6,207 nucleotides of DNA from contig JAGLYE010000100.1 of NCBI GenBank assembly GCA_023132505.1, positions 1-6,207 on the forward strand, in the 5' to 3' direction. The stretch comes from Bacteroidales bacterium (GTDB taxonomy: Bacteria > Bacteroidota > Bacteroidia > Bacteroidales > B18-G4). A program made the translations under genes and the position numbers. A model generated the notes under the pieces. The model saw only the letters and a program-made list of their open reading frames with translations, did not search any database and had not been told where the DNA came from. Positions 1 through 5,679 of the stretch are shown one piece after another. Numbering within the stretch: the first letter of the stretch is position 1; every line of letters begins with the position of its first letter.

Positions 1-1
1 T

Positions 2-985
2 TCTGTAATGTTTGAAGGTGTTCCTACATGGCCTGATGCCGGAAGGTTCTGGGAAGTAGTTGCAAAACATAAAGTAAACCAGTTCTACACTGCTCCTACT
101 GCAATCCGTGCTCTCATCGCCCAGGGTAATGAATTCGTTACCAAACATGACCTGAGCTCATTAAAAGTTCTGGGTACTGTTGGTGAACCTATAAATGAGG
201 AAGCCTGGCGCTGGTATCATGACGTAATTGGTCAAGGGAAATGCCCCATCGTTGACACTTGGTGGCAAACCGAAACCGGTGGTATCATGATCACACCTCT
301 GGCAGGAATTACTCCTACCAAACCATCATTTGCCACATTGCCTCTTCCCGGTATTCAGCCTATCCTGGTTGACCCTGAGGGCAAAGAACTTAAAGGCAAT
401 GGTGTTGAAGGAAACCTTTGCATTAAATTCCCATGGCCCGGAATGATCAGATCTCTTTATGGAGATCATGATCGCTGCCATCAGACTTACTTCTCCTCCT
501 ACAAAGATCTTTATTTCACAGGTGATGGCGCGAAACGTGATGAAGAGGGCTATTACAGGATCATAGGCCGGGTTGATGATGTGATCAATGTATCAGGCCA
601 CAGGATCGGTACTGCTGAAGTTGAAGATGCTATTAACCAGCATCCTAAAGTTATTGAATCAGCTGTGGTAGGTTATCCGCACGACATCAAAGGAGCCGGC
701 ATCTATGCCTATGTTATCTGCGATACGCTCTCAGAAGATGAAGCACAGAACATCGAGAAAGAGATTCGTGCTACAGTAACCAAATATATCGGGCCTATTG
801 CTAAACCCGATATGATCCAGATCGTGAGCGGACTGCCAAAAACCCGTTCAGGCAAGATCATGAGGAGGATCCTACGCAAGATCGGTGAAGGTGATGCGAC
901 TAACCTCGGTGACACTTCCACATTGCTCGATCCGGGCGTGGTAGAAGATATCATTGCCGGTGCAAAAGTTGAAGTTAAACGTTAA
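2..985 (+). CDS. acs: Acetyl-CoA synthetase, AMP-forming (acetate--CoA ligase), 3' part
   Basis: Acs makes acetyl-CoA from acetate, ATP and CoA in the cytoplasm through an acetyl-adenylate. The open frame runs in from the left edge, so only about 328 codons remain of a protein usually near 630-650 residues; the ATG at 8 is internal, not the start. Counting that Met as residue 1, I see the family motif [11 protein letters not shown] (82-92), the [14 protein letters not shown] segment, the hinge [13 protein letters not shown] that opens the mobile C-terminal domain, and PKTRSGK (277-283). The last carries the catalytic lysine K283 of the adenylation half-reaction, which in Salmonella Acs (Lys609) is the residue acetylated by Pat. 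The WWQTETG motif and the WP residues favour acetate over longer acids, as in true Acs. The frame is intact to a TAA, with a strong terminator directly after. A transporter follows on the same strand, and a Pat-like fusion lies further down. Confidence 0.96.
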   Translation, partial: SVMFEGVPTWPDAGRFWEVVAKHKVNQFYTAPTAIRALIAQGNEFVTKHDLSSLKVLGTVGEPINEEAWRWYHDVIGQGKCPIVDTWWQTETGGIMITPLAGITPTKPSFATLPLPGIQPILVDPEGKELKGNGVEGNLCIKFPWPGMIRSLYGDHDRCHQTYFSSYKDLYFTGDGAKRDEEGYYRIIGRVDDVINVSGHRIGTAEVEDAINQHPKVIESAVVGYPHDIKGAGIYAYVICDTLSEDEAQNIEKEIRATVTKYIGPIAKPDMIQIVSGLPKTRSGKIMRRILRKIGEGDATNLGDTSTLLDPGVVEDIIAGAKVEVKR

Positions 986-1001
986 TTCTTCATTCAATAT
1001 T

Positions 1002-1043
1002 AAAGGCATTCCGGTTTCCGTCGTGTTTCCGGAATGCCTTTTT
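1002..1043 (+). terminator. Rho-independent terminator after acs
   Basis: A perfect 13-bp inverted repeat, AAAGGCATTCCGG (1002-1014) and CCGGAATGCCTTT (1029-1041), encloses a 14-base loop and runs into a T tract ending at 1043. It begins 16 bases after the acs stop codon. The transporter start codon is only 14 bases beyond the last T, so this hairpin sits in what would otherwise be the intergenic leader of the next gene. It may act as a full stop for acs, or as a partial terminator or mRNA-stabilising 3' end that lowers expression of the transporter relative to acs. Confidence 0.88.
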
Positions 1044-1057
1044 AAAAACCAAATAAT

Positions 1058-2587
1058 ATGGAAAACAAGAAAGTTATGAATCGCTGGCTGGTCGTTGTTG
1101 GGGCAATCCTGATACAGCTTGCCCTCGGTGCCATTTATGCATGGTCGGTGTTTACACCGGGCTTGAATGCTGTTGATAACAATGCTGTTGCCATTGTATA
1201 TACTTATGGCGATACGGTACAGGCCAGTGCCCCACTGCTTGGACTGAACAATGATCAGATTCAGCAAATGAATGCTGAGCTTTTACCATACAGGAATGAG
1301 CTGACCCAGATCGAGGGAGACTTAAAAGACGAGAAAGACGAAGGCAAGAAACAACCGCTTCAGGAACGGAAAAAAGAGATTATCGCGGCAACAGACATTA
1401 TTGTGGCAAATTATGTTCCCCAGGAAAAGATTGATGAACTCAAATTTGGGTTTACCAAAACCCAAACACAGGTAGTATTTTCCTTAGGGCTGGCGTTTTT
1501 TGCCATCGTGATGGTATTTGCCGGCAGGAAACTTAAATCGTGGGGACCCGGTAAACTGGCCATTATAGGCGGTGTTGTTCTGGGTTTAGGTTACATCATT
1601 GCCGGATTATTTGCAGGCAAGGATTTTGCAACCCATGTCATCATGATTGGTGTAATTGGCGGATCAGGTATTGGTTTAGCCTATGTAGTGCCCATTGCGG
1701 TTGGTATGCGCTGGTTCCCCGACAAGAAAGGGATGATCACCGGATTGGCTGTAGCAGGCTTCGGATTTGGCGCCATGCTATGGATAAAATTGGCCGGCTC
1801 GTGGGGTCATCTCATTGCCAATATGGGCATTTCAACTACTTTTCTGGTATATGGTATCGCCTTTGCTGCCATGGTAATCATTGGTGGTATCTGGATGAAA
1901 TGGCCACCGGAAGGATGGCTGCCAAAAGGCTATACTCTGCCTGAACCAAGCAATGTCGGAGCTGCTACTGGCGTAAGAGACTTCAGCTTTAGCCAGATGC
2001 TTAGAACTACACAGTTTTACATGATTTTCCTCACTTTCGTTGTGAGTGCTGGTGCAGGACTTATGTCAATCGGGTTGATGAAGCTATATCCGATTGAGGC
2101 TTTACAACAAGCCGGTATTGATGCTGGGAGAGCAAGCATCATTGCAGGTACTGCTATGGCTGTTTTCTTTAGCCTTGCCAACGGACTGGGAAGGATACTT
2201 TGGGGCATGATCAGCGATAAGATCGGAAGGAAAACATCCATTATTATCATGACTGCTACGCAGGGTATCATCGTGCTGCTGTTTACATTTATGGCCGGCA
2301 ACGAAATACTGCTGTATATTGGAGCTACTCTGATTGGTTTCAACTTTGGGGGTAACTTTGCTTTATTCCCCACCATTACAGCAGATACATTCGGAACCAA
2401 AAATGTAGGACAAAACTATCCTTTTGTCTTTCTCGCCTATGGTGTTGGTGGCATCTTTGGCCCGATGCTGGGTGGACGCCTCGGCGACCTTGGGAACTTT
2501 ACACTTGCATTTACCATTACAGGTATAGCCGTTTTAGTTGGTACTTTACTCATCATCATGGTGAAGCCACCAAAAACCGCTCAATAA
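1058..2587 (+). CDS. OFA-family MFS transporter with a large TM1-TM2 insert
   Basis: Inner-membrane carrier of the major facilitator superfamily. The N-terminal pattern RWLVVVGAILIQLALGAIYA followed by WSVF (residues 9-32) is the signature opening of the oxalate:formate antiporter (OFA) family, whose members carry small carboxylates. Approximate membrane segments: 9-33, 136-156, 167-187, 192-214, 226-247, 259-279, 317-341, 358-378, 392-412, 414-440, 452-475 and 482-503, giving the usual twelve. MFS loop motifs appear as GRKLKSWGPGK (156-166) and GMISDKIGRK (383-392). The length of 509 exceeds the usual 400-430 because residues about 36-131 form a charged, helix-prone insert between TM1 and TM2, predicted to be periplasmic. 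The ATG at 1058 has an A/T-rich leader and no Shine-Dalgarno, as is normal in Bacteroidota; starting at the next Met (residue 7) would still keep TM1. Position after acs suggests acetate or another monocarboxylate as substrate, but the substrate is not shown by the sequence. Confidence 0.9.
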   Translation: MENKKVMNRWLVVVGAILIQLALGAIYAWSVFTPGLNAVDNNAVAIVYTYGDTVQASAPLLGLNNDQIQQMNAELLPYRNELTQIEGDLKDEKDEGKKQPLQERKKEIIAATDIIVANYVPQEKIDELKFGFTKTQTQVVFSLGLAFFAIVMVFAGRKLKSWGPGKLAIIGGVVLGLGYIIAGLFAGKDFATHVIMIGVIGGSGIGLAYVVPIAVGMRWFPDKKGMITGLAVAGFGFGAMLWIKLAGSWGHLIANMGISTTFLVYGIAFAAMVIIGGIWMKWPPEGWLPKGYTLPEPSNVGAATGVRDFSFSQMLRTTQFYMIFLTFVVSAGAGLMSIGLMKLYPIEALQQAGIDAGRASIIAGTAMAVFFSLANGLGRILWGMISDKIGRKTSIIIMTATQGIIVLLFTFMAGNEILLYIGATLIGFNFGGNFALFPTITADTFGTKNVGQNYPFVFLAYGVGGIFGPMLGGRLGDLGNFTLAFTITGIAVLVGTLLIIMVKPPKTAQ

Positions 2588-2614
2588 TTCAGATTTATTT
2601 TACATTATAGTCTT

Positions 2615-2646
2615 AAAACCCGTAGCTTAACTTGCGGGTTTTTTTT
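2615..2646 (+). terminator. Rho-independent terminator after the transporter gene
   Basis: AAAACCCG (2615-2622) pairs with CGGGTTTT (2635-2642). The stem can be extended inward by U-G, A-U and G-U pairs, leaving a six-base loop, and it is followed by a run of eight T from 2639 to 2646. It starts 27 bases after the transporter stop codon, so it very likely ends that transcript and separates it from the synthetase gene, which has its own promoter. Confidence 0.85.
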
Positions 2647-2658
2647 ATGTATTGAATA

Positions 2659-2724
2659 ACCGCTACGCGGTAAAATAATCCTATAGCCAACATCCGGCTA
2701 CAAATAAGGAACTGCTACGCAGTT
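2659..2724. repeat. Cluster of three short palindromes (REP-like hairpins)
   Basis: Three small inverted repeats follow one another. ACCGC-TAC-GCGGT lies at 2659-2671, TAGCC (2684-2688) pairs with GGCTA (2696-2700) across a seven-base loop, and AACTGC-TAC-GCAGTT lies at 2710-2724. The first and third share the core GCTACGC and differ by a paired change: C2661 to T2713 on the left arm is matched by G2669 to A2721 on the right arm. Such compensation suggests the stem itself is kept. None is followed by a T tract, so they do not look like terminators. They resemble repetitive extragenic palindromes, but copies elsewhere in the genome cannot be checked from this window. Confidence 0.55.
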
Positions 2725-2767
2725 CGGCGACATACTTATAAATTCCCTCTCTAATTTGACGCTATCC

Positions 2768-2820
2768 TTCCCTCTTCCCTCTTCCCTCTGCCTACTGCTT
2801 CTTGCCTACTGCCTACTGCC
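2768..2820. repeat. Heptamer tandem repeat array (TTCCCTC then TGCCTAC units)
   Basis: Seven full units and one partial unit sit in a single 7-base register: TTCCCTC at 2768, 2775 and 2782, TGCCTAC at 2789, TGCTTCT at 2796, TGCCTAC at 2803 and 2810, then TGCC at 2817-2820. The unit changes partway along without loss of phase. The plus strand is almost purely pyrimidine in the first half. The array ends 31 bases upstream of the predicted -33 promoter element. Its role is unknown; it may be a slippage-prone simple repeat. Confidence 0.8.
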
Positions 2821-2851
2821 AATTCCCAAAATTTTCTTTTTATGTTAATAA

Positions 2852-2883
2852 TTTCACAACATCAAGAATTGTTACTACCTTTG
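2852..2883 (+). promoter_or_regulatory. Bacteroidota-type promoter for the synthetase-GNAT gene
   Basis: TACCTTTG at 2876-2883 matches the -7 consensus TAnnTTTG of Bacteroidota sigma-ABfr promoters exactly. TTTC at 2852-2855 matches three of four bases of the -33 element TTTG at a spacing of 20 bases, within the usual 19-21. Transcription would begin near 2890, leaving a leader of about 50 bases before the ATG at 2942. The element is well placed but has not been tested. Confidence 0.65.
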
Positions 2884-2941
2884 CACCTCCCTAAACGAAA
2901 GGCTAAGATCATATTTATCAATCATTTAAATCAGCATCAAA

Positions 2942-5635
2942 ATGTCTATCAGAACCCTTGACAATATTTTCAGACCGAAGAGGATCGCATTGATCGGAGT
3001 TTCGAACAACCCGGATTCTGTCGCCGGAATCGCACTTAGAAACCTCGTTAGTGGTGGTTTCCAAGGAGTTGTTTATCCCATCAATCCAAAATATGAAGCA
3101 GTGATGGGCATCACCTGCTACCCTGACATTAAAAGTGTTCCAAAAACTCCCGACCTTGCCGTGATCGCAACCTCCGCACATCGTGTGCCTGGTTTGATCA
3201 GGGAATGTGGCGAGGCAGGGGTTCTGGGCATCATCATCATGTCGGCAGGTTTCAAGGAATCCGGTGAAGAAGGGCGTAAGCTGGAAGAACAGGTGAAGGC
3301 TGAAGTGGCAAAATATGAGGGTATGCGTGTGATCGGGCCAAACTGCCTCGGAATTATCGTTCCCGGGTTTAAGTTGAATGTCAGTTTTGCATCTTCCATG
3401 CCCCAAAAAGGCAATGTTGCCTTTATTTCGCAGTCGGGAGCATTGTGTACCTCTGTCCTTGACTGGGCCATTGATCAAAACATTGGATTCTCCTACTTTG
3501 TATCCATCGGGAACACCATAGATGTGGGTTTCGGCGACCTGATTGACTATTTTGGACAGGACCCGAACACCAAATCCATAGTACTTTATGTTGAAAGTAT
3601 TACTTTCGCCCGCGAATTTATGACGGCCGCCCGTGCCTTTGCACGTAAAAAACCCATCATTGTATATAAAGCAGGACGCTATCCTGAATCAGCCGCGGCA
3701 GCAGCCTCTCATACCGGTGCCATGGCATCAGAAGACAATATCTACGATGCTGTTTTTGAACGTGCGGGTATTGCAAGGGTTTATGATATCGGCGACATCT
3801 TCAACTTTACCGATCTTATCTCAAGAAGGAACATCCCCAAAGGTTCAAATCTGGCCATTGTAACCAATGCAGGTGGTCCCGGGGTTATGGCTACCGATAT
3901 GCTTATGTCCAAGGGAGGAAAGCTCACCAGGCTTTCTGATGACACCATGGCCAAGCTAAATGAAGTATTGCCTCCATTCTGGTCACACGGCAACCCCGTT
4001 GATGTGATCGGAGATGCGCCACCTGAGAGGTTTGCCAAGGCTACCGAAATAGTCATGCAGGATGAAAATGTAGATGCAGTGTTGGTAATCCTTACACCGC
4101 AGGCCATGACAGCACCAACCAAAACTGCCGAAGCCATTGCAAAGATCTCTGAACACTCTTCCAAACCAATAATGGCAGCATGGCTGGGTGGACAAAGCAT
4201 GAAAGGTGGGATCCAAATATTCCTGAACAAGGGAATCTCCGTATATCAAACCCCGGAAGCAGCAATAAGGGCATTTATGACCCTGGTAAATTACTCGAGA
4301 AACCTGAGCATCCTGTTTGAAACTCCAAGGGATATCCCTTTGTCGTTCGAACTCGACAGGAAAAAGCTAAGAAAAGAATTTTCGAATGAGTACTTCAATA
4401 AGGAACTTATCCTTTCGGAAGATGTTTCAAAGGTACTCATTGCTGCATATGGTATTAATACCACCAAGCCTCAGCCTGCATATTCGGCATTGCAAGCCGC
4501 CGACATCGCCAATAAGATCGGCTACCCTGTTGTACTTAAAGTATTATCCTCCGATATCACCCATAAATCAGATGTTGGAGGTGTTGTCCTGAACATCAAG
4601 GATGAGAACACCGTGTGGATGACCTTTAAGAATATGACTGAAAGCATTAAGCAGAAGATGCCGGAAGCTAAAGTTGAAGGGGTAACCGTACAACCTATGT
4701 TTGACGCTAAGGATGCGATAGAGCTGATCCTCGGTATCAAGAAGGATCCGGCTTTCGGAACCTGCATGATGATTGGGATGGGAGGAACGGCAGCCGAGTT
4801 GTTCAAAGATAAATCTCTTGGATTCCCGCCATTGAATGAGCGGCTCGCCAGAAGAATGCTGGAAAACCTGAAGATATATCCCCTTCTGAAAGGATACAGG
4901 GGCAGCACACCCAAGAATATTGAAAAGTTGATCGAGATCATGATCAGAATGTCATACCTGGCAGCAGATTATCCGGAAATCGCAGAGTTGGATATCAACC
5001 CCTTGCTTGTGACACCTGACGATGCAATCGCACTTGATGCACGCATTGTTATGGATAAAGAGGCTGTCGGTAAAAAATTACCGGAGTTCTCACATCTGTT
5101 GCTGCATCCATATCCGCATAAGCTCATTAAAAAATCAAAGCTTAGCGATGGTACACCTATCATAATGCGCCCGATCAAACCGGAAGATGAACCACTGTGG
5201 CTCGAATTGCTAAGCAGCTGCTCAAAAGAATCTATCTACTCACGATTCAGGTATAACTTCCACTTTGACTCACATGAAATTGCAACACAATTCTGCTACA
5301 TCGATTACGCCAGGGAAATTGGAATAGTGACCGAGGTAGAAGTGAAAGGTGAAAAGAAGCTGATTGCTGTTGGGCGTTTGATCTCTGATCCTGACCTTAC
5401 ATCAGTTGAATATGCGATCCTGATCACTGATGCTTATCAGAAAAGGGAACTGGGGACTATCCTCACCACCTACTGTGAGGAAATTGCCAGGAAGTGGAAG
5501 ATGAAACGCATCTTTGCAGAAACAACCAAAGACAATAAAGCTATGGTGGCTGTTTTTAAGAAATTAGGCTTTGAGGTAACCTATAACTCTGATAATTCGG
5601 TAAGTATAAGCAAAGAGCTTGGGAAAGGGAAATAA
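2942..5635 (+). CDS. NDP-forming acyl-CoA synthetase (acetate--CoA ligase, ADP-forming) fused to GNAT acetyltransferase
   Basis: Domains in order: a CoA-binding Rossmann domain (about 8-140, ending in GPNCLG 132-137); a succinyl-CoA-ligase-like domain (about 150-295, with SQSG 163-166 and SHTGA around His257); a third ligase domain (about 300-460, NAGGPG 309-314); an ATP-grasp domain (about 490-710, with HKSDVGG from His541, GMGGT 612-616, and ELDINP 682-687); then a GNAT domain (about 736-893). This is the alpha-beta fused form of ADP-forming acetyl-CoA synthetase, which interconverts acyl-CoA + ADP + phosphate with acid + CoA + ATP through phosphohistidines. His257 and His541 correspond to the two phosphoryl-carrying histidines of that family, so the core appears catalytically intact. 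The domain order and length also match Pat/PatZ protein lysine acetyltransferases (about 886 residues), where the synthetase part lacks the first histidine. The GNAT part has Glu823 in the strand before the acetyl-CoA loop, but the loop reads QKRELGTIL (833-841). The ATG at 2942 directly precedes the typical start IFRPKRIALIGVS; there is no Shine-Dalgarno. Own promoter upstream. Acyl substrate unproven; acetate is inferred. Confidence 0.93.
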   Translation: MSIRTLDNIFRPKRIALIGVSNNPDSVAGIALRNLVSGGFQGVVYPINPKYEAVMGITCYPDIKSVPKTPDLAVIATSAHRVPGLIRECGEAGVLGIIIMSAGFKESGEEGRKLEEQVKAEVAKYEGMRVIGPNCLGIIVPGFKLNVSFASSMPQKGNVAFISQSGALCTSVLDWAIDQNIGFSYFVSIGNTIDVGFGDLIDYFGQDPNTKSIVLYVESITFAREFMTAARAFARKKPIIVYKAGRYPESAAAAASHTGAMASEDNIYDAVFERAGIARVYDIGDIFNFTDLISRRNIPKGSNLAIVTNAGGPGVMATDMLMSKGGKLTRLSDDTMAKLNEVLPPFWSHGNPVDVIGDAPPERFAKATEIVMQDENVDAVLVILTPQAMTAPTKTAEAIAKISEHSSKPIMAAWLGGQSMKGGIQIFLNKGISVYQTPEAAIRAFMTLVNYSRNLSILFETPRDIPLSFELDRKKLRKEFSNEYFNKELILSEDVSKVLIAAYGINTTKPQPAYSALQAADIANKIGYPVVLKVLSSDITHKSDVGGVVLNIKDENTVWMTFKNMTESIKQKMPEAKVEGVTVQPMFDAKDAIELILGIKKDPAFGTCMMIGMGGTAAELFKDKSLGFPPLNERLARRMLENLKIYPLLKGYRGSTPKNIEKLIEIMIRMSYLAADYPEIAELDINPLLVTPDDAIALDARIVMDKEAVGKKLPEFSHLLLHPYPHKLIKKSKLSDGTPIIMRPIKPEDEPLWLELLSSCSKESIYSRFRYNFHFDSHEIATQFCYIDYAREIGIVTEVEVKGEKKLIAVGRLISDPDLTSVEYAILITDAYQKRELGTILTTYCEEIARKWKMKRIFAETTKDNKAMVAVFKKLGFEVTYNSDNSVSISKELGKGK

Positions 5636-5679
5636 GAGCGAAGTAAGGAGTTCGGAGTGTGAAGTTATCCGTGCAAAGG
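5636..5679. other. Short convergent junction between synthetase-GNAT and adk
   Basis: The two stop codons face each other across 44 bases. No convincing intrinsic terminator is visible for either strand: there is no stable hairpin followed by a T run. The plus strand can be read as four in-phase purine-rich heptamers, GAAGTAA, GGAGTTC, GGAGTGT and GAAGTTA (5640-5667), sharing G-R-A-G-T at the first five positions. This may be a decayed heptamer repeat or chance. Confidence 0.4.

Larger units (their letters stand above)
2588..2941. other. 354-base gene-free region between transporter and synthetase genes
   Basis: No credible gene is seen here on either strand. From left to right the region holds the transporter terminator, three short hairpins within 66 bases (2659-2724), a heptamer tandem array (2768-2820), an A/T-rich stretch, a Bacteroidota-type promoter (2852-2883) and an untranslated leader of about 50 bases. 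The leader shows no Shine-Dalgarno sequence and no evident riboswitch fold. The stretch 2725-2767 includes a lone TTCCCTC at 2743-2749 that matches the array unit but is out of its register. Confidence 0.8.

Noticed and set aside
872..1267. Minus-strand open frame of 131 codons across the acs-transporter junction.
   Set aside because: It reads through the reverse of a terminator hairpin and through two recognised genes, with no family resemblance.
2659..2724. CRISPR-like array or tandem terminators.
   Set aside because: The palindromes are too short and too unequal in spacing for CRISPR repeats, there are no spacers of constant length, and none is followed by a T run.
2884..2941. Riboswitch or structured leader upstream of the synthetase gene.
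   Set aside because: The leader is only about 50 bases, A/T-rich, and no stable stem or known aptamer motif is visible.
2842..2961. Plus-strand open frame of 39 codons starting at ATG 2842, overlapping the start of the synthetase gene.
   Set aside because: It spans the predicted promoter and leader, is low-complexity in composition, has no recognisable motif and runs out of frame into the synthetase gene.
2918..3478. Minus-strand open frame of 186 codons opposite the synthetase N-terminus.
   Set aside because: It lies antisense to a clearly recognised gene; its translation is rich in Cys, His and Arg with no domain pattern, typical of a shadow frame.
3781..4230. Minus-strand open frame of 149 codons inside the synthetase gene.
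   Set aside because: It is a shadow of the conserved ligase domain on the plus strand.
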